Shown: one piece after another, positions 15,365 through 23,031 of the stretch
Layout: each line of letters starts with the position of its first letter
Position numbering within the stretch: position 1 is the first letter of the stretch
Assembly: GCA_028875225.1 (NCBI GenBank)
Contig: JAPPFB010000015.1
Span: 1 to 50,502, forward strand
Direction of reading: 5' to 3'
DNA: 50,502 nucleotides
DNA from: Chloroflexota bacterium
GTDB lineage: Bacteria; Chloroflexota; Dehalococcoidia; Bin125
Translations under genes and position numbers: made by a program
The notes under the pieces: generated by a model
Seen by the model: the letters and a program-made list of their open reading frames with translations, nothing else
Told to the model about the DNA's origin: nothing
Databases searched by the model: none

Positions 15365-16972
15365 ATGGAACTGCTCTTCACCGGTGGACGCGTGTTGACG
15401 ATGGACGGACTCGATCGGATTGTGTCCGGAGTCGCCGTGCGCGACGGCAGGATCATCGCCGTCGGCGACAGTGACGAGGTGCGAGGCACTGTCGGCCCCG
15501 ACGCGACGCAGATCGACCTGCGCGGCCGCGCCCTGACTCCCGGTTTCATCGATCCGCACAACCACTTCTCGATGACGACCTTCGAGCCGGTCTCGGTCGA
15601 CTGCCGGATCCCGCCCCTGGCCGGCAAGCCGGCCGTGCTCGACGCCATCGCCGCCGCAGCCGAGGCGGCGCCAGCCGGCCAATGGGTCTGGGGACTCGGA
15701 TACAGCGCCCGACACGCCAACGGCGGCTGGCTCACCCGCTCCGAGCTCGACGACGTCGCGCCCGACAATCCGGTCTGCATAATGGACTACTCCTACCACG
15801 CCAGCTACGCCAATTCGGCTGCGATGTCGATCGCCGGGATCAACTTCGAGACGCCCGATCCGCGCGGCGGCCAGATCCTGCGCAACGAGAGCGGCGAAGC
15901 GACCGGCATGCTCTATGAACGCGCCTCCGATCTCGTCCATCACGCGTCGATGCGATCGCACATCGACACACTTGGCCCGGAGATCGTCGCCGACCTGGTC
16001 GAGCAGAACGCGCTGCGGCACCTCTCGCACGGCGTCACCAGCGTCGGCGACGCCGTCGTGATGCCCGAGAGCGCCGAGATGTACCGCCTCGCCGACGAAC
16101 GCGGCAAGCTGCCGATCGTGATCCACCAGATGCGCGGCGGTAACGGCTTCTTCGCCGCGCCCGAGGCCGCCGCCAACGGCACTTTCCTGCAGGACGACGT
16201 CTCCGACCGGCTGCGCGGCGGGATCGTCAAGCTGTTCATGGACCCGGTCTATCCCTCGAACGCCCTGCGTAAGTGCCACGCCGATGGCACCTTCGAGGAC
16301 GCGGGCGAGCCCTACTACAACCAGGACGAGGTCGATCAGCTGGTGCTCAACGCTGCCTCGCACGGGCTGCAGACCGCGATTCACTGCCTCGGCAACCGCG
16401 CCATCGAGCAGGCGCTCAACACCTACGAGCGCGTCCAGCGCGAGATCCCGCGCAGCGACGCCCGGTACCGGATCGAGCACTTCTTCTTCGCCGACCCGGG
16501 CCAGATGGAGCGCGCCGCCTCGCTGGGCGTGATCATTTCGCACCAGCCGGCCTTCCTCTACTCGGTCGGCCAGGGCTTCGTCGACTTCATCGCCGACGCC
16601 GGCCTGACGATCCCGCCGCTGCCCTACCGCTCCTTCCTCGATGCCGGCGTCACCGTCGCCTCCGGCTCCGACTTCCCCTGCGCCCCGGTCGAACCATTGA
16701 TCGGCCTCTACGGCCTCACCGCCCGCCGCTCTCGGGAAGGCGACGTAATCGCCGAGGAGGAAACTCTCTCACCGCTCGAAGCCCTGCGAACGCAGACGAT
16801 CAACTCCGCCGTCGCTATGTTCCGAGACCACGAAGTCGGTTCAATCGAGGTCGGCAAGCGAGCCGATCTGGTCGTCCTCAGCCACGACCCAACGCTGGTC
16901 GATCCGGAGTCGATCCGCGACACCTCCGTGCAGCAGACGTACGTGGATGGGGAGCTGTTGTACTCGGTCTAG
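15365..16972 (+). CDS. YtcJ-type amidohydrolase (amidohydrolase 3), paralogue 2
   Basis: A 535-residue amidohydrolase-3 family enzyme with the same architecture as the 9232-10848 gene: TGGRVLTMDGLDRIVSG, the metal site PGFIDPHNH, TAIHCLGNRAIEQ, YRIEHFFF and ASGSDFPCAP. Whole stretches are shared with paralogue 1, for example GVAVRDGR and MFRDHEVGSIEVGKRADL, so the two arose by duplication. Codon choice here favours GCC/CGC somewhat more than in paralogue 1. A strong GAGGAGG site precedes ATG 15365. The substrate is unknown. Confidence 0.9.
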   Translation: MELLFTGGRVLTMDGLDRIVSGVAVRDGRIIAVGDSDEVRGTVGPDATQIDLRGRALTPGFIDPHNHFSMTTFEPVSVDCRIPPLAGKPAVLDAIAAAAEAAPAGQWVWGLGYSARHANGGWLTRSELDDVAPDNPVCIMDYSYHASYANSAAMSIAGINFETPDPRGGQILRNESGEATGMLYERASDLVHHASMRSHIDTLGPEIVADLVEQNALRHLSHGVTSVGDAVVMPESAEMYRLADERGKLPIVIHQMRGGNGFFAAPEAAANGTFLQDDVSDRLRGGIVKLFMDPVYPSNALRKCHADGTFEDAGEPYYNQDEVDQLVLNAASHGLQTAIHCLGNRAIEQALNTYERVQREIPRSDARYRIEHFFFADPGQMERAASLGVIISHQPAFLYSVGQGFVDFIADAGLTIPPLPYRSFLDAGVTVASGSDFPCAPVEPLIGLYGLTARRSREGDVIAEEETLSPLEALRTQTINSAVAMFRDHEVGSIEVGKRADLVVLSHDPTLVDPESIRDTSVQQTYVDGELLYSV

Positions 16973-17012
16973 AGCCTGCTCAGACGGTCCGTCCCGCCGC
17001 GCCGCAACGATC

Positions 17013-17045
17013 TGTCATTCCCGCGCCAGAGCGCGGGAATCTCGC
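17013..17045 (-). repeat. Palindromic repeat family A, copy 1 (possible bidirectional terminator)
   Basis: ATTCCCGCGC (17017-17026) and GCGCGGGAAT (17031-17040) form a perfect 10-bp stem with a 4-nt loop. It lies between the convergent amidohydrolase and VOC genes. On the minus strand it reads GCGAGATTCCCGCG..., matching the copies at 44755 and 44891. It may serve as a terminator, but no T-run follows. Confidence 0.6.
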
Positions 17046-17104
17046 TGGGTGCAGCACAAACGTCAAACTGGTGTAGATCAAGTCGAATGAGGCAATTGCT
17101 GGCG

Positions 17105-17575
17105 TCACCCCGAAACTGGGGGACTGGCAGCCCGACGCAGAGGCTCGATCTCAATCTTGACCATCTGTAGCAGCGCGTCCATCACCGCGACCGGCGCCGC
17201 CTCCATCAACTCCGGCAGCTCCGCCGGCACGATCTGCCAGGACAGGCCGAACGGATCCTTGAGCCAGCCGCATTGCTGCTCTGTTCCGCCGCTCGAAAGT
17301 CCGTACCAGTAGTGGTCAATCTCCTCCTGCGTCTCGCACGAGACGACGAACGAGACCGCTTCAGTGAACCTGAACATCGGCCCACCGTCGAACGCGGTCA
17401 TGCGTTGACCGTTCAGCTCGAAGTTCACGATGGCGCCGTCCTCGCCGGGACCGGAGGGGATCCGCTCGATGCTGATAACCCTGGAGTTGGGAAACAGCGA
17501 GACATACAGGTCGACTGCTGCCTGGGCGTCGTGGTCGTACCAGAGGTGTGGCGTGATCTTCTGCAACTCGGTCAT
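17105..17575 (-). CDS. VOC superfamily protein (PhnB / 3-demethylubiquinone methyltransferase-like)
   Basis: A 156-residue protein of the PhnB-like VOC (glyoxalase/bleomycin-resistance) group. ITPHLWYDHDAQAAVDLYVSLFPNSRV is replaced here by its key parts: the WYDHDAQAA entry and SLFPNSRV, then ELNGQRMTAFDGGPMF, GWLKDPFGLSWQIVP and DALLQMVKIE near the end. I chose ATG 17575 because the family motif begins six residues later; an upstream extension to 17671 is unlike the family. Members are small metal-binding proteins of mostly unknown activity. It converges with the amidohydrolase and is divergent from the TIMP-like gene. Confidence 0.85.
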   Translation of the reverse strand: MTELQKITPHLWYDHDAQAAVDLYVSLFPNSRVISIERIPSGPGEDGAIVNFELNGQRMTAFDGGPMFRFTEAVSFVVSCETQEEIDHYWYGLSSGGTEQQCGWLKDPFGLSWQIVPAELPELMEAAPVAVMDALLQMVKIEIEPLRRAASPPVSG

Positions 17576-17734
17576 GGCTGAGGCCGTTTCGAAATCTGGT
17601 TGGGGTTCGTCTCGCGATTGTCGCTGATCGTAAAACGTCCCGGCGCCGCATCGGGAACGGATCCGAAACATCGGCAGCGGCGTACATTGAGTTGGTTGGC
17701 GCGGGAGGGTCTGGCGGTCGCGGAGCAGTCAATC

Positions 17735-18328
17735 GTGGGTTTGCGCATCCTGTTGCTCGTGTCGATGATTGGGCTCTGGTTCGTCGTGACACCGGCGAGC
17801 ACCTACGCCTGCTCGTGCGCGCCCCCCGGCACGCCGCTAGAGGCGCTGGCCGAGTCGGAATTGGTATTTCGCGGCACGGTCACGTCGATCGGGCCGTCCG
17901 ATGAACCCGGTGTACTCAGGGTCGACTTCAATGTCGCCACGGTCTGGAGAGGTGCGGAGGTGGAGACGATCTCGTTGACTACCCAGCAGGACACGGCGGC
18001 TTGCGGCTATCCGTTCGAGGAGCGCGTCGAGTACGTGGTCTACTCCTGGAACGGCGTCGATGTCGCGCGCTGCAGCCGCACCGCGCCGGTGGAGTTCGCG
18101 GATGAAGATCTGGATGCGTTCGCGGTGCCGGATCAGAGCATCGCGCTCGCCAGCTTCCCGAACTCGGGCAACGGCGGTCTCGCCGATGTGGAATCGCCAC
18201 CAGACCGGGCGGCTGCGATCGCGGTGGTCGTCGCAACTGGGGCGATCCTGATCGGCGTCGCCGGAGCGCGGATGTACGTTCGCCGACACGACAGAGTGCG
18301 GAACGCGGCTAAGGTTGACCGCACCTGA
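17735..18328 (+). CDS. Secreted/membrane TIMP-like (NTR-like) domain protein
   Basis: A protein of 197 residues from GTG 17735 (GGAG 9 nt upstream; the frame opens earlier). A hydrophobic signal sequence (ILLLVSMIGLWFVV) ends at ASTYA, followed at once by CSCAPP (Cys26, Cys28), the mature N-terminus typical of TIMP/netrin-like domains. SELVFRGTVTSI and VATVWRG are also family features. Two more Cys (TAACGY and ARCSRT) could pair with the first two. A C-terminal TM (AIAVVVATGAILIGVAGA) with a basic tail anchors it, so the domain faces outward. Function in bacteria is unknown; inhibitor or binding roles are inferred only from the fold. Confidence 0.7.
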   Translation: MGLRILLLVSMIGLWFVVTPASTYACSCAPPGTPLEALAESELVFRGTVTSIGPSDEPGVLRVDFNVATVWRGAEVETISLTTQQDTAACGYPFEERVEYVVYSWNGVDVARCSRTAPVEFADEDLDAFAVPDQSIALASFPNSGNGGLADVESPPDRAAAIAVVVATGAILIGVAGARMYVRRHDRVRNAAKVDRT

Positions 18329-18352
18329 GATCACAGAACCGGAGGAGGCGTC

Positions 18353-18781
18353 GTGGCGACCAACAGTCTGGCGGCAGGCAACGCAGAGTCGACGGAGCGA
18401 TTGTCGGCGCTGGTTGGCGGATTCAGCGCGGAAGATATGCAGCGCTCCCTCGGCGGTGGCTGGACGATCGGGTTCGCGCTGGCGCACCTCGCCTTCTGGG
18501 ACGCGCGACAGGTCGCGGCCCTGCAGCGCATGTCGCGGGGCGAAGCGTTCCCCGCCGAGGATCTCGCAACCAACGCCGCGCTGGAAGCGATCGCCGCCGC
18601 CTTCAATCCCAAGACGATTGGACAGGCAGCGGTCGGCGCGGCGCAACAGCTCGACGCCCTCGTCGAGTCGCTGACCGCCGAGCAAGTCAACGCACTCACA
18701 GATTCCGGCAAGTCCTACGCCATCGACCGCGCACCGCACCGCGAGGAGCACATCCGCCAGATCGAGCAAGCCCTCAGCTGA
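18353..18781 (+). CDS. DinB-like metal-binding four-helix protein
   Basis: A 142-residue helical protein of the DinB_2 / mycothiol-maleylpyruvate-isomerase superfamily. The first metal His is in LAHLAFWDAR and the C-terminal pair is in APHREEHIRQIEQ. A strong GGAGGAGG lies just before GTG 18353. Such proteins use a three-His metal site, often for thiol-dependent transferases in bacteria that use bacillithiol or mycothiol; the specific substrate is unknown. It follows the TIMP-like gene by 24 bp on the same strand. Confidence 0.8.
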   Translation: MATNSLAAGNAESTERLSALVGGFSAEDMQRSLGGGWTIGFALAHLAFWDARQVAALQRMSRGEAFPAEDLATNAALEAIAAAFNPKTIGQAAVGAAQQLDALVESLTAEQVNALTDSGKSYAIDRAPHREEHIRQIEQALS

Positions 18782-18785
18782 GCGC

Positions 18786-19448
18786 TCAAGGTCTCCAGAT
18801 CGTCCCTTCGCAGACCTTTCCGCGCCACGACTCGACCGACGTCACGAACCGCCAGGCGTCCGGCGCGGCATAGTCCACCGTCAGTTCGGCCAGACCGCTC
18901 AGACGTCCGGTCGCCGCGCGTTGTTCGATGGTCTGAAACGAATCGAATGAACGCCGGGTCACCCTGCCGAACATCGGCATCGCGAAGCCGGAATTGATCT
19001 GACACACCGTGATTCGCTCCGTGTACTCACCAACGAACGACCGGGTATCCAGCGTCAACACGTCGTGGGCCGCATCCCGGTACGGCGCGGCATTGAGCAT
19101 GCGCATCAGGCGTTGTTCCGAGAGCCACAGGAACGTCCGTCGATTGAGAAACTCGTACCACTGCTGCGGCGAGATGCCGTCCAGGCCAGCCGCCAGGTGC
19201 TTCGGCGGCATCGGCCACTGGTCCCGAATCACGGCCGTCCCATGGGTCGGATGGCTGATCGGCACGCCCTCTGGACGCCACTGCGTTTCGATCTTCCGCC
19301 GCCTCGGACCATCAATCTCGAACAAGTCCAGGAGCGCCCTCGTGCTCAGCAGTCCATGCTCACGAACGCTGCGCCAGCTGCCCGCCTCCGCCATGTGATA
19401 GAGGCGCGGGTAGAGCGCCGAGAAGCGATCCGCCAGGTCGCTGCTCAT
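18786..19448 (-). CDS. DUF7002-like hypothetical protein
   Basis: A 220-residue protein resembling the DUF7002 family. Visible features are ALYPRLYHMAEAGSWRSVREHGLLST at the N-terminus (key residues LYHM, W, GLLST), then QWYEFLNRRTFLWLS and VLTLDTRSFV. The LYH...GLLS pattern is reminiscent of ADP-ribosyltransferase-like folds (for example RNA 2'-phosphotransferase or DarT), but no catalytic set can be confirmed by eye. It converges on the DinB-like gene with a 4-bp gap and is 34 bp downstream of the vapC stop on the same strand. Confidence 0.6.
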   Translation of the reverse strand: MSSDLADRFSALYPRLYHMAEAGSWRSVREHGLLSTRALLDLFEIDGPRRRKIETQWRPEGVPISHPTHGTAVIRDQWPMPPKHLAAGLDGISPQQWYEFLNRRTFLWLSEQRLMRMLNAAPYRDAAHDVLTLDTRSFVGEYTERITVCQINSGFAMPMFGRVTRRSFDSFQTIEQRAATGRLSGLAELTVDYAAPDAWRFVTSVESWRGKVCEGTIWRP

Positions 19449-19482
19449 CGCCGTGGCTTCGACTGCTCAACAGATCGTTTCA

Positions 19483-19884
19483 TCAGAGGCCTCGTTGCCA
19501 AGCGGGTTCGATGTCGGTCAACGCAAAGTCATCGCCCTTGAAGAGCAGCGGTTCGCCAAATGTCGCAGCGAGACCATAGACGACGCAGTCGCCGAAGTTG
19601 AGCTTGGCCGGGTGATTCCTCTTGCCGAACCGCTGCCACGCCTGCCGAGCGGCCTGGATCTGCTCGAACGAGACAGGCACCAGCTCCACGTTCGCCTCGG
19701 CAAGCAGTGGTTCGAGCAGGTCTTCGGCCGCCGGGCCACCCCTATTGTTGAGCGCGATGGTCGTTTCCAGCAGCGAGATCACCGACATACGGCAGTCCGG
19801 CGTTGTCACCAGGACTCTTGAGAACTCGTCCGCTTCCGGCTCTCCCAGCAAGATTGCGACGATCACCGATGTGTCGACAATCAA
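19483..19884 (-). CDS. vapC: PIN-domain toxin VapC
   Basis: A 133-residue PIN-domain ribonuclease. The N-terminal acidic residue is in MIVDTSVIVAILLGEPEA, the central acidic residues follow VISLLETTIALNNRGG, and the C-terminal acidic site is LNFGDCVVYGLA. VapC toxins cleave tRNA or rRNA when released from their antitoxin. The start overlaps the end of the antitoxin gene by 4 bp. This pairing and the length fit a type II VapBC module. Confidence 0.9.
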   Translation of the reverse strand: MIVDTSVIVAILLGEPEADEFSRVLVTTPDCRMSVISLLETTIALNNRGGPAAEDLLEPLLAEANVELVPVSFEQIQAARQAWQRFGKRNHPAKLNFGDCVVYGLAATFGEPLLFKGDDFALTDIEPAWQRGL

Positions 19885-20141
19885 TGGGGTTGCCCGTTCT
19901 CGTCGTACAAGAACTCGTTCATTTCTTCGGTGGTCATGAGCTGGGTACCCTGTGCCTCCGCGAGGCTTCGAGCCTTCGACGCGATGGCCCCGATTCGTCC
20001 AATCGTTGCCTGGATCTCGCGCTCGCGTTCAACCGCGAGGTTCACCGCCGTGGCCAATGCTTCTTCGGGCGAGGCGCCGGTAAGCTCTCCAAGCTCAATC
20101 AGCAGTCGGCAAGTCTCTTCGTTCTCGATGGTGAGGGGCAT
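19881..20141 (-). CDS. vapB: VapB-type antitoxin (Rv0623-like)
   Basis: An 86-residue antitoxin. MPLTIENEETCRLLIEL with LTGASPEEALATAV is the DNA-binding and dimer region of the Rv0623-like VapB family, and the charged C-terminus (MTTEEMNEFLYDENGQPH) would bind the toxin. The open frame extends to 20264, but ATG 20141 matches the family N-terminus. ACCCT-G-AGGGT at 20170-20180, 29 bp upstream, is a possible operator for autoregulation. Confidence 0.85.
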   Translation of the reverse strand: MPLTIENEETCRLLIELGELTGASPEEALATAVNLAVEREREIQATIGRIGAIASKARSLAEAQGTQLMTTEEMNEFLYDENGQPH

Positions 20142-20169
20142 GGTGCGCTCGCTGTCCGCTCGGGAGGGC

Positions 20170-20180
20170 ACCCTGAGGGT
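20170..20180 (-). promoter_or_regulatory. Small palindrome upstream of vapB (possible operator)
   Basis: ACCCT and AGGGT are separated by one base in the 92-bp gap between the divergent vapB and CoA-transferase genes. VapB proteins usually repress their own promoter through short inverted repeats. The arms are only 5 bp, so chance is a real alternative. Confidence 0.25.
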
Positions 20181-20233
20181 ATCGGGCTCGACTAGCCTAT
20201 GAGCGCAGATCGCTGTCGGTGGAAGGGGTGCAT

Positions 20234-21451
20234 GTGGCGACGAAACAGCCAACCGATATGCCACTGCTCAAGGGACTCAAGGTCGTCGAGATGGCGACCT
20301 GGCTGTTCGGTCCGATGAGCGCCTGCATCCTCAGCGAGATGGGCGCCCAGGTCGTCAAGGTCGAGCCGCATGAAGGCGATCCGATGCGCGGCCTGATTCA
20401 CCGCCTGCACGACGGCGTCGACTGGGTCTTCGAGATTCCCAACCGCAACAAGCGCAGCGTGGCGCTCAACGTGCGAACGCCCGAGGGCATCGACGCGTTA
20501 CGGCGACTCCTGGCCGACGCCGATGTGTTCATCGTGAACCTGCGCCGCGGCGCGCTCGAACGGCTTGGCATTGACCACGCCTCGATCAAGGCGGATCATC
20601 CGCGCCTGATCTACGCCCACGCCACCGGCTACGGCACCGAAGGTCCCGACATCGACCGCCCCGCCTTCGACGAGCTCGCCTACTGGGCTCGCGGCGGATT
20701 CATGGAGACGCTCGGTCCGCCCGACAGTGAACCGATCCGACTCGTCGGCGCAATGGGCGACCTGCCCAGCGCGATGAATCTCTCGACCGCGATCTTCGCC
20801 GCGCTCTACCAGCGCGAACTGACCGGCGAAGGCCAGTTCGTCACCTGCTCGCTCTACGGCGGCGGGATTTGGGCCAACGGCTTCGCGATCCAGGGGGCGC
20901 TGGCCACCGGCCAGAACTTCCCCCGCTCGGACCGCTACAGCGCCTTCAATCCGCTCTACAACTCCTACCGTTCGTCCGACGGCAAGTGGATGCAGCTCGC
21001 CATGATCCAGGAAGAGCGATTCTGGGGCCCATTCGCCGAGGCCATCGATCAGCCAATCCTGACCGAGGATCCGCGCTTCGCCGAGGCGTCGGTGCGCCGC
21101 AAGCACATCCGAGAAGCGGTGGAGGTGATCGAACAGCGAATCGGTCAAGAGCCGCGGGACCATTGGGCCGCGATCTTCGACGCCCGGGATTTCCCCTGGG
21201 CGCCGGCGGCGGACTCCGTGGAGATCGCCAATGATCCACAGGCGGCCGCCAACGGCTACGTGCGGACGATGCAGCATCGGACGGCGGGAGACTTCAAGAT
21301 CTTCGGCCTGCCCTTCCAACTCGAACAGGCCCCGACCGAAACGCGCAGCAGCGCGCCTGAACTCGGTGAGCACACCGAGATGGTGTTGGAGGAGTTGGGC
21401 TACGACTGGGATGAGATCGCCGGAATGAAAGCGTCCGGCGTGATTCCGTAG
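20234..21451 (+). CDS. CaiB/BaiF family (class III) CoA-transferase
   Basis: A class III CoA-transferase of 405 residues from GTG 20234, which has GAAGGGG upstream; the frame allows GTG 20219. Family motifs are LKGLKVVEMATWLFGP, SEMGAQVVKVEPHEGDP, NKRSVALNV and the likely catalytic Asp176 in GAMGDLPSA. C-terminal LGEHTEMVLEELGYDWDEIA is typical. It is divergent from the VapBC operon. An amidohydrolase follows on the same strand after a repeat pair. The acid substrate is unknown. Confidence 0.9.
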   Translation: MATKQPTDMPLLKGLKVVEMATWLFGPMSACILSEMGAQVVKVEPHEGDPMRGLIHRLHDGVDWVFEIPNRNKRSVALNVRTPEGIDALRRLLADADVFIVNLRRGALERLGIDHASIKADHPRLIYAHATGYGTEGPDIDRPAFDELAYWARGGFMETLGPPDSEPIRLVGAMGDLPSAMNLSTAIFAALYQRELTGEGQFVTCSLYGGGIWANGFAIQGALATGQNFPRSDRYSAFNPLYNSYRSSDGKWMQLAMIQEERFWGPFAEAIDQPILTEDPRFAEASVRRKHIREAVEVIEQRIGQEPRDHWAAIFDARDFPWAPAADSVEIANDPQAAANGYVRTMQHRTAGDFKIFGLPFQLEQAPTETRSSAPELGEHTEMVLEELGYDWDEIAGMKASGVIP

Positions 21452-21473
21452 TGAGGCCAGCCAGCGAATCCCG

Positions 21474-21517
21474 CTCCCCCTCGCAGGGGGAGCTGCCGAA
21501 GGCTGAGGGGGTCCCTC
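21474..21517 (+). repeat. Palindromic repeat family B, copy 2a
   Basis: CTCCCCCTCGCAGGGGGAG followed by CTGCC, a short GAAGG and CTGAGGGGGTCCCTC. It shares layout with the copy at 50452. It is in head-to-head arrangement with copy 2b 16 bp later. Confidence 0.75.
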
Positions 21518-21533
21518 CTGGCAACGGCTGTCC

Positions 21534-21579
21534 GACCCCCTCTGTCACTCCGTGACATCTCCCCCTGTGAGGGGGGGAG
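21534..21579 (-). repeat. Palindromic repeat family B, copy 2b
   Basis: On the minus strand it reads CTCCCCCCCTCACAGGGGGAG, ATGTC, ACGGAGTG, ACAGAGGGGGTC. Together with 2a it forms an inverted pair able to fold into one long cruciform, just upstream of the ribosome binding site of the next gene. Confidence 0.7.
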
Positions 21580-21598
21580 AAAGGAGACGTGAAAAGAA

Positions 21599-22519
21599 AT
21601 GTCAGAGATCATCGACTTCCGAGTCACCCTGCCGCCGCGCGAGTACTCCGATCCGTCGGGCGACGGTGATGAGCGCCTTAGCGACCGCGATTACCTGGCC
21701 AACTACAACCGGATCTACACGCGCGAACGCGGCGGCGGTTCCGACGCTGCGGCGATGGTCGCCGCGATTTCGGAAGCCGGCATTGATCGCGCTGTACTCC
21801 AGGCCGAGTGGGCAGCCGGCGACTACCGCGCCATGAACGACGCCGTGCATCGGATCGTGGCGGGGCATCCTGAGGTGCTCACTGGCTACGTCACCGTCAA
21901 TCCGGCCGCCGGCGATAACATGGCGGCGGTCGTGGAAGAGGAAGTGCGCGAGCGCGGCGCAACGGGCGTCAACCTGCAACCGTTCTCATACCGCGTGATG
22001 GCCAACGACAAACGTTTCTATCCGCTCTACTCCAAGTGCCAGGAACTCGGCGTCCCGGTCACGATTCACTCCTCGATCAACTTCTCCAACGACCGTTCCA
22101 TCGCTTACGGCCGTCCCCTGGTGCTCGATGAGATCGCCTGCGATTTCCCCGACCTGAAGATCGTCGCCAATCACGGCGGCTGGCCCTGGGTCAATGAATT
22201 GGTCGCGGTCGCCTGGAAGCACGCCAACGTCTACATCGAGATCGGCGCAGTCGCGCCCAGGTACATCGGCACGCCGGGTACCGGCTGGGAAACGCTGATG
22301 CACTACGGCAACACGTCCTTGCTCAGCGACCGCGTCCTCTTCGCCACCGACAACATGATCCCGTATCAGCGTGCCGTGTCGGAGTTGCAAGACCTGCCGC
22401 TCAAGGATCATGTCAAGGAAGGCTGGCTCGGCGAGAACGCCGCTCGGTTGCTGGCTCAGGTCGAGGATCGCCTGGCTGCCGGCGGATATCCACCCGGCGC
22501 CCGGCCGAACTCTGTTTAG
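21599..22519 (+). CDS. Amidohydrolase 2 family metal-dependent hydrolase
   Basis: A 306-residue TIM-barrel protein of the amidohydrolase-2 family. The N-terminal strand is unusual, IIDFRVTLPPREYSD, without the common HxH pattern. GVNLQPFSY, VTIHSSINF (conserved His), VANHGGWPWVNE (conserved His) and LFATDNMIPY (terminal Asp) follow. Loss of the first two His may mean altered metal binding, as in some decarboxylase relatives. AAGGAG lies 12 nt before ATG 21599, directly after the inverted repeat pair. Function is unknown; it may act with the preceding CoA-transferase. Confidence 0.8.
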   Translation: MSEIIDFRVTLPPREYSDPSGDGDERLSDRDYLANYNRIYTRERGGGSDAAAMVAAISEAGIDRAVLQAEWAAGDYRAMNDAVHRIVAGHPEVLTGYVTVNPAAGDNMAAVVEEEVRERGATGVNLQPFSYRVMANDKRFYPLYSKCQELGVPVTIHSSINFSNDRSIAYGRPLVLDEIACDFPDLKIVANHGGWPWVNELVAVAWKHANVYIEIGAVAPRYIGTPGTGWETLMHYGNTSLLSDRVLFATDNMIPYQRAVSELQDLPLKDHVKEGWLGENAARLLAQVEDRLAAGGYPPGARPNSV

Positions 22520-22545
22520 CATGGCTCAAGGGCGGTAACAGCGAA

Positions 22546-23025
22546 ATGGCCGACTTCGTTCGCCGGAGAGTCCGAGTTGCGTCCCTGTCAGTCCTCGTGG
22601 CCGTGACCGTCCTGTTCATGGCAGCTTGCGGCAGCGGAGACGAAGAAGACTACGCCGCGTCGCAGACCCACGATGAGCACGATTCAGCTCCAGCTGCAGT
22701 TGTCGCGGGCGAGCACTCAGAGACCGGCCTCGAGGGCAAGAAGCTGTTCGCGGCCAACTGCACGCAATGCCACGGCGAGAATGCGATGGGCACCAATCAG
22801 GGCCCGCCGCTGGTGCACGTGATTTACGAGCCCGGGCATCACGGCAACGCCAGTTTCGTGATCGCCGTCGCCCGAGGCGTCCGCGCGCATCATTGGGATT
22901 TCGGCAACATGCCCGCCATCCCCGAGTTGTCGATCGATGAGATCAACCAGGTCATCTGTTACGTGCGAGAACTGCAACTCGCCAACGAGATCATCGACGA
23001 GATTCCAGCCGCCACCCGTTGCTAA
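22546..23025 (+). CDS. Lipoprotein-type cytochrome c
   Basis: A 159-residue single-haem c-type cytochrome. The signal peptide (VASLSVLVAVTVLFMAAC) ends in a lipobox with Cys28, predicting a lipid anchor on the outer face of the cytoplasmic membrane. A charged linker rich in His/Glu/Asp follows. The haem site is CTQCH (72-76), and the axial Met is probably Met122 in FGNMPAI. ELSIDEINQVICYVREL is the usual C-terminal helix. It is an electron carrier, but no oxidase or dehydrogenase partner lies nearby. It begins 26 bp after the amidohydrolase. Confidence 0.88.
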   Translation: MADFVRRRVRVASLSVLVAVTVLFMAACGSGDEEDYAASQTHDEHDSAPAAVVAGEHSETGLEGKKLFAANCTQCHGENAMGTNQGPPLVHVIYEPGHHGNASFVIAVARGVRAHHWDFGNMPAIPELSIDEINQVICYVRELQLANEIIDEIPAATRC

Positions 23026-23031
23026 GCGGTC

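Noticed and set aside
21474-21579. CRISPR-like repeat array
   Set aside because: Only two inverted units are present with no regular spacers, and no cas genes are in the window.
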